Assembly: GCF_021412625.1 (NCBI RefSeq)
Contig: NZ_JAKCFI010000001.1
Coordinates: 1,116,001-1,180,000 of the forward strand
DNA: 64,000 nucleotides
DNA from: Myxococcus stipitatus
GTDB taxonomy: Bacteria > Myxococcota > Myxococcia > Myxococcales > Myxococcaceae
Direction: 5' to 3'
A program made the position numbers and the translations under genes. Positions 26,059-35,162 of this stretch are shown one piece after another (the first letter of the stretch is position 1; every line of letters starts with the position of its first letter). A model generated the notes under the pieces. It saw nothing but the letters and a program-made list of their open reading frames with translations, had not been told where the DNA came from and did not search any database.

Positions 26059-27496
26059 GAGCTACCCGTACTACCTGGCCAACGAGCCCCGGCGGCCCAA
26101 CACGGACCTGCCCGTCACCGACAAGTACACCGGAGAGGTCGTCACGCGCGTGGCGCTCGCGGACGCCGCCGCGGTGGAGGAGGCCATCGCCGCCGCGGTG
26201 CGCGCCACGGGCCCCATGCGCCGGATGCCGCCGCACGCGCGGCGGGCCGTCCTGGAGCACTGCGTGAGGCGCTTCCGCGAGCGCGCGGAGGAGCTGGCGC
26301 TGGCGCTGTGCATCGAGGCGGGCAAGCCGCTGCGCGACGCCCGCGCGGAGGTGGTGCGCCTCATCGAGACCTTCCAGGCCGCGGCGGACGAGGCGGTGCG
26401 AGGAGGGGGAGAGGTCCTCACGCTGGAGGTGTCCGCCCGCGCGGAGGGCTACCGGGGCTTCACCCAGCGCGTCCCGGTGGGGCCCGTCTCGCTCATCACC
26501 CCGTTCAACTTCCCGCTCAACCTGGTGGCGCACAAGGTGGCGCCGGCCATCGCCGCGGGCTGCCCGTTCGTGCTCAAGCCGTCCGACCGCACGCCGGTGA
26601 GCGCCATGCTGCTGGCGGAGGTGCTCGCGCAGACGGCCCTCCCGAAGGGCGCGTTCTCCGTCCTGCCCACGCGGCTGGAGGACGTGGGGCCCTTCATCGA
26701 GGATGAGCGCTTCAAGCTGCTGTCCTTCACCGGCTCGGAGAAGGTGGGCTGGGCACTCAAGGCGCGCGCGGGACGCAAGAAGGTGGTGCTGGAGCTGGGC
26801 GGCAACGCGGCGTGCGTGGTGGACCGCGAGCCCGGTGAGTCCCTGGACGTCATCGCGGACCGGGTGGCTCAGGGCGCCTTCTTCCAGTCCGGCCAGAGCT
26901 GCATCTCCGTGCAGCGCGTGCTCATCCACGCCTCGCACTACGAGGCGCTGCGCGAGAAGCTCGTCGCCCGGGCCAGGGCCTTGCGCGCGGGGAATCCCCG
27001 CGACGAGGCCACCACGCTCGGGCCGATGATCGACGAGCCGGCCGCGAAGCGGTTGCAGGGGTGGATCGACAGCGCGGTGGCGCGGGGCGCGCGCGTGCTC
27101 GTGGGAGGGCGCCGCGAGGGCGCGCTGCTGGAGGCGACGGTGGTGGAGGGCGTGCCACCCGACGAGCCGCTCAGCGCGGAGGAGGCATTCGGCCCGGTCG
27201 TCGTGCTCCAGCCCTTCGAGACCTTCGACGAGGCGCTGCGCATGGTGAACGACGGGCGCTACGGCCTCCAGGCGGGCCTCTTCACCCGTGACCTGGCGCG
27301 GGCGATGCAGGCCTGGGACGAGCTGGAGGTGGGGGGCGTCGTCGTCGGGGACGTGCCGAGCTTCCGCGTCGACACCATGCCCTACGGCGGTGTGAAGGGT
27401 TCGGGGCTGGGCCGCGAGGGCGTCAAGTACGCCATCGAGGACATGACCGAGCCGAGGCTGCTCGTCCTGCGCCGCGCGTCGTCACCGGACGCGTGA
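26048..27496 (+). CDS. NAD(P)-dependent aldehyde dehydrogenase
   Basis: This 482-residue enzyme has the family's cofactor and catalytic motifs: TPFNFPLNLV, FTGSEKVGW, the general-base Glu in LELGGNAA and the nucleophile Cys in QSGQSCISVQR. It resembles lactaldehyde/succinate-semialdehyde-type dehydrogenases. Its ATG lies inside the end of the ThDP enzyme gene, so the aldehyde oxidised is probably the product of, or linked to, that enzyme. The LysR protein encoded divergently should control both. Confidence 0.9.
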   Translation: MLAESYPYYLANEPRRPNTDLPVTDKYTGEVVTRVALADAAAVEEAIAAAVRATGPMRRMPPHARRAVLEHCVRRFRERAEELALALCIEAGKPLRDARAEVVRLIETFQAAADEAVRGGGEVLTLEVSARAEGYRGFTQRVPVGPVSLITPFNFPLNLVAHKVAPAIAAGCPFVLKPSDRTPVSAMLLAEVLAQTALPKGAFSVLPTRLEDVGPFIEDERFKLLSFTGSEKVGWALKARAGRKKVVLELGGNAACVVDREPGESLDVIADRVAQGAFFQSGQSCISVQRVLIHASHYEALREKLVARARALRAGNPRDEATTLGPMIDEPAAKRLQGWIDSAVARGARVLVGGRREGALLEATVVEGVPPDEPLSAEEAFGPVVVLQPFETFDEALRMVNDGRYGLQAGLFTRDLARAMQAWDELEVGGVVVGDVPSFRVDTMPYGGVKGSGLGREGVKYAIEDMTEPRLLVLRRASSPDA

Positions 27497-27687
27497 GCCT
27501 CACTCGGGGGCGGTGGTGCTCGCGCCGAGCCGCGAGTCCACCGCCTTCCCCGAGCCCACGTCTCGAGCCTGGCGAGCGTCCAGCGAGTGCCCCGCCGTGA
27601 CGCTCCGAACCCGGGCTGCCGCACGAGGGCCCACGAGGCCCGTGCCCCTCGGAAGTCCTGGACCCTCGTCGCCATTATTGCTAATAG

Positions 27688-27701
27688 GTTTGAACTCAAA
27701 C
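27688..27701. promoter_or_regulatory. Dyad in an AT-rich patch upstream of the MscS gene
   Basis: GTTTGA-AC-TCAAAC is a perfect inverted repeat inside an unusually AT-rich 40-bp patch in a 292-bp intergenic region. This patch is the likely promoter area for the channel gene 90 bp downstream. The regulator is unknown. Confidence 0.4.
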
Positions 27702-27788
27702 TTTAGCTGCTTGGTGGGGTGTCGACGAGAAGGAGCGGTGCCTGGAGCGTCCTCGCTCGCGCGTCCCACCAGGGGGAGAGCCCGAGAG

Positions 27789-29006
27789 ATGGTTGCTTCG
27801 ATTTCCCCGGCCGCGTGGGTGTCGGTCCTGATGGCGCAGACGCCGGGGGAGGGGGTGTCGCCGCCTCCGGCTCCGCCGTGGTGGACCTCGTGGGGGTTGG
27901 ACCTCTGGCAGTGGGTGGGGTTGGCCGGGGTGGTGGTGGGCGCGTGGTTGGTGGGGCGGGGGCTGGAGTGGTTCGTGCTTCGGCTGGTGGTCCGCGCGAC
28001 GGCGCTGACGAAGTCGGGGTGGGACGACCAGCTGGCGCAGTCCGCGCGGGGGCCCTCGCGCTACCTGCTGTTCGCGGTGCTGGTGGCGGCGGGGACGCTT
28101 GTGCTGAAGCTGCCCGCCGTGGCGAAGCACGGGGTGGATGTCGCGGCGCGCTCGGTGGGCATCGCCGCGATGGCGTGGTTCGTCCTGCGCTTCGTGAAGC
28201 TGGCCTCGCGCTTCGTCGAGCAGACGGTGGCGCGCGAGGAGAGCGGGGGCAACGTGGGGCGCGCGCGCGGGCTGCGCACGCAGCTGGCCGTCCTGCGCCG
28301 CGTGGTGGAGGTGGCGGTGGTCCTCGTCTCCGGGTCGATCCTGCTGCTCCAGTTCGAGGCGGTGCGCAACGTGGGCGTGTCGCTGCTGGCCTCCGCGGGC
28401 ATCGCCGGTCTCTTCATCGGCCTGGCGGCGCAGAAGTCCATCTCCACGCTGCTGGCGGGCATCCAGCTGTCCATCACCCAGCCCATCCGCATCGGCGACA
28501 CCGTCATCGTGGAGAACGAGTGGGGCTGGGTGGAGGAGATCACCCTCACCTACGTGGTGGTGAAGGTGTGGGACCTGCGCCGGCTGGTGATTCCCATGGG
28601 CCACTTCCTGGAGAAGCCCTTCCAGAACTGGAGCAAGGTGTCGCCGGAGATCCTCGGCACGGCGGAGTTCTACGTGGACTTCCGCACCGACGTGCCCGCG
28701 ACGCGCGCGGAGCTCAAGCGCATCCTCGACGAGGAGTCGAACGGGTTGTGGGACGGCAAGGTCCACGCCCTCCAGGTGACGGACCTGTCCGAGCGCACCA
28801 TGAAGCTGCGCGCCCTGGTGAGCGCGGCGGACTCCGGCAAGGCCTTCGAGCTGCGCTGCGTGGTCCGCGAGAAGCTCATGGCCTGGTTGAAGCAGCAGCC
28901 CCACGGCCTGCCCATGCTGCGCACCGAGGCGAGCCTCGCGGAGACCGACGCCGCCGACGCGCCACGGGCGGCACCCCACCGGCTGGCCACCGTGCCCGTG
29001 GAGTGA
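27789..29006 (+). CDS. MscS-family mechanosensitive channel
   Basis: This 405-residue protein has an N-terminal membrane helix (about 35-55), further helices near 95-115, 125-145 and 170-195, then the MscS pore helix and beta domain: GIAGLFIGLAAQKSISTLLAG followed by QPIRIGDTVIVENEWGWVEEITL. It should gate under membrane tension and also may pass small solutes. It is longer at the N-terminus than E. coli MscS and lacks its C-terminal barrel motif. It appears to be transcribed alone. Confidence 0.9.
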   Translation: MVASISPAAWVSVLMAQTPGEGVSPPPAPPWWTSWGLDLWQWVGLAGVVVGAWLVGRGLEWFVLRLVVRATALTKSGWDDQLAQSARGPSRYLLFAVLVAAGTLVLKLPAVAKHGVDVAARSVGIAAMAWFVLRFVKLASRFVEQTVAREESGGNVGRARGLRTQLAVLRRVVEVAVVLVSGSILLLQFEAVRNVGVSLLASAGIAGLFIGLAAQKSISTLLAGIQLSITQPIRIGDTVIVENEWGWVEEITLTYVVVKVWDLRRLVIPMGHFLEKPFQNWSKVSPEILGTAEFYVDFRTDVPATRAELKRILDEESNGLWDGKVHALQVTDLSERTMKLRALVSAADSGKAFELRCVVREKLMAWLKQQPHGLPMLRTEASLAETDAADAPRAAPHRLATVPVE

Positions 29007-29268
29007 ACGTCGGCGTCCGCCGCGCGCGCCCGCGAACACATGGCCCCCGGGAGCCGACCTGGACTGTCCGGGAGTGGACACTCCAGGCCACGACCCCAGG
29101 GCTGGGTGAGTTGTCGGAATTCGCCGATTAAACGGAAAGTGCGGGCCGCCTCGACGAGGTGTGCGGGTGACTGCGCGCTTCGTGGGGGCCCCCGAGGAGG
29201 CCGTGGAAGCCGCGGCCGCCCGGGAGATCCGCGGCGCACCACCACACTCTTCCGTAGGAGCGATGCCC

Positions 29269-30474
29269 ATGAAGCGGCTGATTCCGTTTGCCCTGTTGCT
29301 GCTGAGTCCCACGCCGGTCCTCGCTGGCGCGAATGACACGGAACTCTGGATCACCCTCGGTTCGGACGCGGTGAAGCCGGTGACGGAGGCCTTCGCTCGC
29401 GAGGGCTGGGCGGCGCCGACGCCCTACCTGACGAAGGACGACGTCACGCTGCTGCCCGTGTTCGAGTCGCAGCTCGAGCGCATCGCGCAGGTGATGCACG
29501 ACAAGTTCAACCGCTGCGCGGGCTTCGTGACCTACGACTCGTATCAGGAGGCGATGGCGTCGCTGACGCCCTCCGCGCAGGCCGACGTGTGGCCGCCGAC
29601 GGTCCCCAGCTACACGCTCGACAGCGCGGCGACGGTGAACAAGCTCATCGCGGTGCTGGCGGAGTCCAACATCCGCGGCACCATCAACTCCATGTCGGCG
29701 TACACCACGCGCTACTACACGTCGACCACGGGCGTGAGCTCCGCCAACTGGCTGCGGACCCACTGGGCGAGCCTGGCCGCGGGCCGCTCCGACATCACCA
29801 CGGAGCTGTTCAACCATGCCAGCTGGGCGCAGCCCTCCGTCATCCTCACCATCCAGGGCACCACGTTGCCCAATCAGGTGGTGGTGGTGGGCGGGCACCT
29901 GGACTCCATCTCGTCCGGCAGCACCGCGCCGGGAGCGGATGACAACGCCTCCGGTATCGCCACCTTCACGGAGGTCATCCGCGCGGCCGTGGCGGTGGGC
30001 TACCGGCCGGCGCGCACGGTGAAGTTCATCGGCTACGCGGCGGAGGAGGTCGGGCTGCGCGGCTCGAAGGAGATCGCCGCCTACTTCAAGAACAACGGCA
30101 TCGACGTGGTGGGCGTGCTCCAACTGGACATGACCAACTACACGCCCACCAACGCGACGGCCAAGGTGGGCGTCATCACCGACTACACCAACGCGAACCA
30201 GAACACGTTCCTGCGCAACCTCATCAGCACGTACGTGGGCGTCACCCAGGCGAACAGCACGTGCGGCTATGCGTGCTCGGACCACGCCTCCTGGTCCAAC
30301 GCCGGCTTCGCGGCCTCCATCCCGCACGAGGCCATCGTCAGCCAGGGCAACCCCTACATCCACACGGTGAACGACACCATCGCCCGCTCCGGCAGCACCG
30401 CGAACCACGCGCTGCACTTCGCGAAGATCGCCGCCGCGTACGTCGCCGAGCTGGGTGAGGGCTCCGCGCCGTAG
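29269..30474 (+). CDS. Secreted M28-family zinc aminopeptidase
   Basis: This 401-residue protein begins with a signal peptide (MKRLIPFALLLL..., cleavage after LAGA). The catalytic domain resembles the Vibrio leucine aminopeptidase: metal ligands in GGHLDS, GADDNASG, AAEEVGLRG (with the base Glu), LQLDMTNY and the late HTVNDT, and a CGYAC disulfide loop. It should remove N-terminal hydrophobic residues from extracellular peptides, which fits a predatory lifestyle. The ATG at 29269 is preferred over 29263 because AGGAG at 29256-29260 sits eight bases upstream of it. Confidence 0.9.
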   Translation: MKRLIPFALLLLSPTPVLAGANDTELWITLGSDAVKPVTEAFAREGWAAPTPYLTKDDVTLLPVFESQLERIAQVMHDKFNRCAGFVTYDSYQEAMASLTPSAQADVWPPTVPSYTLDSAATVNKLIAVLAESNIRGTINSMSAYTTRYYTSTTGVSSANWLRTHWASLAAGRSDITTELFNHASWAQPSVILTIQGTTLPNQVVVVGGHLDSISSGSTAPGADDNASGIATFTEVIRAAVAVGYRPARTVKFIGYAAEEVGLRGSKEIAAYFKNNGIDVVGVLQLDMTNYTPTNATAKVGVITDYTNANQNTFLRNLISTYVGVTQANSTCGYACSDHASWSNAGFAASIPHEAIVSQGNPYIHTVNDTIARSGSTANHALHFAKIAAAYVAELGEGSAP

Positions 30475-30688
30475 TCGTCGACCGGGCCGCCTCGTCCCAG
30501 GGCTGGTGGGGCGGGGCGGCGCCTGGGCGTCCCGCCTCGTCCCATTCCGACGCGGACGCGTTCCGCGCGAACGCGGGGCGGGCGGCGCGCTTCCCCCCGA
30601 GCCCCGTGTCACGTGCTCGGGTGGCCCTCCGGCCGTTGGTACATGCCTTGCTCTTGGGCGCCGCGGGCGTCATGGAGGCCCAGCTCGC

Positions 30689-31519
30689 ATGTACTATCCA
30701 TCCCCGCCCTCGGCCGTCCAGTGTGGCGCGTACGGCTGCATGTACCCGGCGCCGGTGCATCCCTCGGCCCAGTGTGCCTTCTGCGCGTACTACTACTGCA
30801 CGGCACACGGTCCGAAGCCGTGTCGGTACTGCCACGTCTACGTCTGCCAGGGCTGCTGGTCCCATTCGCGCCCATGCTGTGCCTGGGCGGGGAGCACCCT
30901 GGTCTCCTCCAGCACCCCTTCATCCCATCCGTTCTCCGGGGCCTTCTCCTCCGGCTCCACGTCGTCCACTGGCTATGCCAGCGCGATGGGCGTCTCCACC
31001 GACGACATCGAGAATGCCATCAAGGGGAAGGACCGCTGGCCCACCTTCGTTGACTACAACGAGGGAGACGCCTTCGACTTCTGGCAGAGCAAGGCGTTCC
31101 CGGGGCTGAACGTGAAGCTCCTGATTGTCGCCGAGGGGGCCCTCTTCGAGGCGCACGTGAAATGGGACAAGCGCGTGTGGTACCGCGACGACCCCTACGC
31201 CATGAGCCTGAAGGTCGCGCTCAAGGGGTCGAAGAGGGACATGTGCCACGAGTCGCGTCCCAACATCATGAGCGATTCACATCGCTATCTCTGGGGGACG
31301 CTCCTCGCGCGCGCTCGCAAGGTGCTCGCCAACCATCATGCGGCGAGGCTCATGACGGAGTTCGGGCTGGCGAACGTCGTGACCGCCGACCTCGTCCGCA
31401 CGCTCGTGGGAACCGGCAGGATGAGCGACCTGGCCGCCCTGTACCTCTGCTCCACGCTGCCGTTGTCGGTGTGGGAGCAGGAGGCCTGGTCCCTGATGCT
31501 CGACGTGATGACGAAGTGA
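30689..31519 (+). CDS. Protein with N-terminal Cys/His-rich zinc-binding-like module, unknown function
   Basis: This 276-residue protein starts with a dense cluster of Cys and His in residues 12-64 (C12, C17, C29, C32, C37, H40, C45, C48, H49, C53, C56, H59, C63, C64), with CxxC pairs as in B-box or RING-like zinc modules. A Ser/Thr-rich linker (about 67-95) follows, then a mixed alpha/beta domain of about 175 residues that I do not recognise. No signal peptide is present. GGAGG at 30674-30678 precedes the ATG. It lies upstream of the vWA-PP2C-kinase genes on the same strand, 119 bp away, and may be their partner. Confidence 0.65.
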   Translation: MYYPSPPSAVQCGAYGCMYPAPVHPSAQCAFCAYYYCTAHGPKPCRYCHVYVCQGCWSHSRPCCAWAGSTLVSSSTPSSHPFSGAFSSGSTSSTGYASAMGVSTDDIENAIKGKDRWPTFVDYNEGDAFDFWQSKAFPGLNVKLLIVAEGALFEAHVKWDKRVWYRDDPYAMSLKVALKGSKRDMCHESRPNIMSDSHRYLWGTLLARARKVLANHHAARLMTEFGLANVVTADLVRTLVGTGRMSDLAALYLCSTLPLSVWEQEAWSLMLDVMTK

Positions 31520-31638
31520 CGCCACTCGCGGGGAGGCCCACGCGGTGGGGCCGCGGGTGACGGGCCAGGACCTGGGCGCCCTCATGGCCTGCTAGATTCC
31601 CCTTTCGCGCCGGCGGCGGTGGCATTGTCAGGGGTCTC

Positions 31639-32478
31639 ATGGCTTACACGGCGGAAATCAGTCGCAACCATCCGGCGAGCATCCTGCTCCTCGTCGACCA
31701 GTCGGGCTCGATGGACGAGCCCTTCGGTGGGGTGGCGGGGAATCGCAAGAAGTCGGAGGGGGTGGCGGACGTCACCAACCGGCTGCTCCAGAACCTCGTG
31801 GTGCGCTGCGCGCGCGAGGACGGCATCCGGGACTACTTCCACGTGGGCGTGCTCGGCTACGGCGAGCAGGTGGGCCCGGCCTTCTCGGGCGCCCTCGCGG
31901 GCAGGGGGCTGGTGCCCATCAGCGAGATTGGCCATGCCCCGGCGCGACTGGAGGAGCGGGTCCGCGAGCGGGAGGACGGGATGGGCGGGCTGGTCAAGGA
32001 GAAGGTCCGCTTCCCCATCTGGTTCGAGCCCGTGGCGAATGGACCCACGCCGATGTGCGGCGCGCTCCAGCAGGCGATGGAGCAGGTCGGTGGTTGGTTG
32101 CGCGCGCACCCGGAGGGCTTTCCACCCCTGGTGGTGAACATCTCCGACGGTCAGCCCACGGATGGAGACCCCACGCCCATCGCCTCCGCGCTCCGACGAC
32201 TGCGCAGCTCGGATGGCGAGGTGCTCCTCCTCAACGTGCACCTCTCGTCGAATCCCGCCGCTCCCATCCAGTTCCCGGAGTCGGAGGCGGGCCTGCCGGA
32301 CGAGCACGCGCGGCTCCTCTTCCGCCTCTCCAGCCCGCTGACGCCCGGCATGCATGCCGCGGCGAGGGAGGAGGGGCACTCCGTGCGCGATGGCGCGCGC
32401 GGCTTCGTCTTCAACGCGGACGTCGTGTCGCTCATCAAGTTCCTGAACATCGGAACGCGCCCCAGCAACCTCCGCTAG
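31639..32478 (+). CDS. vWA-domain protein (TerY-like)
   Basis: This 279-residue protein is almost entirely one von Willebrand A domain with a complete metal-ion-dependent adhesion site: DxSxS at Asp20-Ser22-Ser24 (VDQSGSMD), Thr in NGPTPMCG and Asp in ISDGQPTDGD. No signal or membrane segment is seen, so it acts in the cytoplasm. It resembles TerY of the TerY-phosphorylation triads. The PP2C gene starts 10 bp after its stop and the kinase-like gene follows, so the three should work together: vWA as scaffold or phosphoprotein target. Confidence 0.85.
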   Translation: MAYTAEISRNHPASILLLVDQSGSMDEPFGGVAGNRKKSEGVADVTNRLLQNLVVRCAREDGIRDYFHVGVLGYGEQVGPAFSGALAGRGLVPISEIGHAPARLEERVREREDGMGGLVKEKVRFPIWFEPVANGPTPMCGALQQAMEQVGGWLRAHPEGFPPLVVNISDGQPTDGDPTPIASALRRLRSSDGEVLLLNVHLSSNPAAPIQFPESEAGLPDEHARLLFRLSSPLTPGMHAAAREEGHSVRDGARGFVFNADVVSLIKFLNIGTRPSNLR

Positions 32479-32488
32479 AGCCCCTCCC

Positions 32489-33223
32489 GTGCGAATCGAC
32501 TCCGACGTGCTCTGGCTCCCGAAGGCGGGCAACGCGCCCTCCGAGAACGAGGACGCGCATGCGCTGTCCCTGGGTCGCTCCTCGGGCGATGCGCCGTTCC
32601 ATGCCGCCGTGGCCGACGGCGCGACGGAGAGCCTCTTCTCCGGCGCGTGGGCCCGGGCGCTCGCGGAGGCGTATGTCCAGGGCGGACTCCACGGCGCGGA
32701 CGACCTGCTCGCGGTCCTTCCCGCGCTGCAAAGGGACTGGCACGCGGCCGTCGAGGCGCGAGAGCTGCCCTGGTATGCGCGCGAGAAGGCCCACCAGGGC
32801 GCGTTCGCGGCGGTGCTCGGCGTGAGCATCTCGGGCCGCGACTGGACCGCGCTGGCGGTGGGGGACTCGTGTCTCTTCCACGTCCGGGAGGACGCGCTGC
32901 TGCGGGCCTTCCCCCTGGAGACCGCGGAGGCGCTGGGGACGAATCCCTACCTGGTCTCCACGCACGTCGCGCGCAACGTGGGGCTGGCGTCGCGCGTGTC
33001 GGTCGTGGCGGGAGTGCTCCACCCCGGGGACCTTCTCCTTCTGATGACGGACGCGCTCGCGGGCTGGTTCCTCACGGAGCACGAGGCGGGACGGGCGCCC
33101 TGGCGGCAGCTCCCGCGTCCCGGAGAGTCGGCGCGTCACGAGGACTTCATCCGGACGCTGCGGGACGCGGGGCGTCTTCGCAATGACGACGTCACGCTGC
33201 TGCGGTTGACGGCGGGGGCGTGA
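32489..33223 (+). CDS. PP2C-family protein phosphatase
   Basis: This 244-residue phosphatase has all the metal-binding aspartates of PP2C: NEDA near residue 19, VADGATES near 36, AVGDS near 128 and RNDDVTLL at the C-terminus. It should dephosphorylate Ser/Thr residues and oppose the kinase-like protein encoded four bases downstream. The start is a GTG; no strong ribosome-binding site is visible, which fits coupling to the vWA gene. Confidence 0.85.
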   Translation: MRIDSDVLWLPKAGNAPSENEDAHALSLGRSSGDAPFHAAVADGATESLFSGAWARALAEAYVQGGLHGADDLLAVLPALQRDWHAAVEARELPWYAREKAHQGAFAAVLGVSISGRDWTALAVGDSCLFHVREDALLRAFPLETAEALGTNPYLVSTHVARNVGLASRVSVVAGVLHPGDLLLLMTDALAGWFLTEHEAGRAPWRQLPRPGESARHEDFIRTLRDAGRLRNDDVTLLRLTAGA

Positions 33224-33227
33224 CGGC

Positions 33228-35105
33228 ATGTCGATTCCCTCGGACAGCGAGTACCAGCTGGCCCTCCAGAATCCCCAGCGGGCCTTCGTGGACGAGGAGC
33301 TGAGGGCGGGCATCGTGGAGGTGGGCACCGGAGGGCTGGCGGGCCTGCCCCGGCCTCGCGCGGGTGCGTTCGCCACCACGTACAATGTCCAGTGCGGCCG
33401 GCGGGCCTTCGCGGTGCGGTGCTTCACGCGGCCCATCCCGCTGGACCTGGAGTCGCGCTACCTGGAGATCGAGCGGCACCTGGCCCTGCATTGGCTGCCG
33501 CAGATGGTGGGGGCGGCCTTCCTCCCGAAGGGCATCCTCGTGCGAGGGCGCTGGTGGCCCGTCGTGAAGATGGACTGGGCCCAGGGCGAATCCCTGGAGC
33601 GTTACGTCGCCGCGAACCTCGAGCATCCCGGCGCGCTCTTCGTCCTCGCCGTCGAGTGGCTCGAGCTGCTGGCGTCGCTGCGCGAGGCGGGCATCGCGCA
33701 TGGCGATCTCCATCACGGCAACGTGCTCGTGACGCCCGAGGGCCTCAAGCTGGTCGACTACGACGGGATGTTCGTGCCGGCGCTCGAGGGCTTCGGGAGC
33801 CACGAGCAGGGGCATGCCAGCTATCAGCATCCCCGCCGCGCGCCCGGCGCCTTCCACGCACGGCTCGACCACTTCCCCGCCTGGAGCGTGTGGCTCTCCC
33901 TGGTCGCGCTCGCGCACGACCCGTCGCTCTGGAGCCGCTTCCACGGCGGCGATGATTGCCTGTTGTTCCGCCGGAAGGACTACGAGGCGCCGGAGCGCTC
34001 CGCCGTGCTCCAGGCGCTGCTGGACTCGCCGCACCCGCGCGTGCGCGCCGCCGCGGCGTCGTTCCGGTCGATGCTCGCGCTCCCCGCCGGGCAGGTCCCC
34101 GCGCTGGAGGTCGCGGCGCTCTCGGCGCTGGCCATGGAGCCGGGGGCGCCCTCCGCGTCCACGGAGCCTGGCGTCCTGGACGCCGCAGGGGTGATGGCCC
34201 GTTTCATCGCGCCGCCTCGTCAGGTGCCGCTGGCGTTCGCTCCGGAGCACTCGACCGACCAGCAGATGGCCAGCGGCTTCATCGCCACCGCCGCCCTGGG
34301 CCTCATCCCGAGCATGGCTGTCTCCGCGGGATGGCTGCTGGGCGTCGGAGTCTTCGGAGGGCTGGGGCTGTGGTGCGCCCGCGAGGCCTGGCAGCGCGAT
34401 GGCGCGGTCCGTCAGGGGATGGAATGGCGCGGGCGCCAGGAGGAGGCCCGGCGATTCCTGGACACCACACAGGCGGAGCTCGCGAGCCGTGAGAGCGCCT
34501 TCCGTCTGCGGGAGACGGCGTGGCGGGACGCGAACGCCCAGCACCTGGCGGCCCAGGAGGCGCTGCACGCCAGGATGTCGGCTGCCCGTGCGCAAGGGGC
34601 CGCCCCGGACCGGATGGAGCTCGACCTGCTGGAGGGCCGGCGCGCGCAGCTCGACCGGGAGGAGCACAACGCCGTCAAGGACCTGGAGGCCGCGGCGCGG
34701 GCCTGGCGAGAGGACCGCGTGCTCCAGGCCACGCTGAGCGAAGAGGCGAGGTGGGCGTGGGAGCGGCGACACACGGAGGCGCTCCGGCGGCTGGCCGAGC
34801 AGTTCGACGAGCGGAGACTGGCACTGGAGACCTCCCTGGAACAGGAGATGGAGCAGGCCAAGTATAGGGGCACGGTGTCGTCGGGGTTCCGGAGCGCGAT
34901 GCAGGAGTCCCGACGATTGTCCGTCGCCTTCCGCGCGCGCGACGTCGGAGCGGGCGTTGCCTGGTGGGAGCTGCGGCGCGCGCGGCTGCTCGCCAGACGG
35001 GCGCTGCTGGAGTCGGAGTGGGCGCTGGAACGCCATGGCCGCGTGGGCTTCTCGGCGTTCCTCCTCCATCTCCTGCGCGTCCCCCAGGAGAGCGACGGAC
35101 GCTGA
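33228..35105 (+). CDS. Membrane-anchored protein kinase-like protein with coiled coil (triad kinase)
   Basis: This 625-residue protein starts with a kinase-like domain (about 40-260). The catalytic loop HGDLHHGN (Asp160, Asn165) and the DFG-like DYDG (Asp177) are present. The beta-3 strand reads FAVRCF, with Arg64 where kinases normally have the ATP-binding Lys. A variable region, two adjacent hydrophobic segments (about 345-382) and a long Glu/Arg/Ala-rich coiled coil (about 395-540) follow. It belongs, by context and motifs, with the kinases of vWA-PP2C-kinase triads. Whether it is catalytically active with Arg is uncertain. Confidence 0.75.
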   Translation: MSIPSDSEYQLALQNPQRAFVDEELRAGIVEVGTGGLAGLPRPRAGAFATTYNVQCGRRAFAVRCFTRPIPLDLESRYLEIERHLALHWLPQMVGAAFLPKGILVRGRWWPVVKMDWAQGESLERYVAANLEHPGALFVLAVEWLELLASLREAGIAHGDLHHGNVLVTPEGLKLVDYDGMFVPALEGFGSHEQGHASYQHPRRAPGAFHARLDHFPAWSVWLSLVALAHDPSLWSRFHGGDDCLLFRRKDYEAPERSAVLQALLDSPHPRVRAAAASFRSMLALPAGQVPALEVAALSALAMEPGAPSASTEPGVLDAAGVMARFIAPPRQVPLAFAPEHSTDQQMASGFIATAALGLIPSMAVSAGWLLGVGVFGGLGLWCAREAWQRDGAVRQGMEWRGRQEEARRFLDTTQAELASRESAFRLRETAWRDANAQHLAAQEALHARMSAARAQGAAPDRMELDLLEGRRAQLDREEHNAVKDLEAAARAWREDRVLQATLSEEARWAWERRHTEALRRLAEQFDERRLALETSLEQEMEQAKYRGTVSSGFRSAMQESRRLSVAFRARDVGAGVAWWELRRARLLARRALLESEWALERHGRVGFSAFLLHLLRVPQESDGR

Positions 35106-35162
35106 GAGAAGTGCGCGCGGTCCGCCCGGGGCGGCGGTAGGCTCGCCCGCGCGGGGTGGACC

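Noticed and set aside
27500-27769. An 89-residue minus-strand frame between the aldehyde dehydrogenase and MscS genes
   Set aside because: It has no ribosome-binding site or known family and covers the AT-rich patch that looks like a promoter region.
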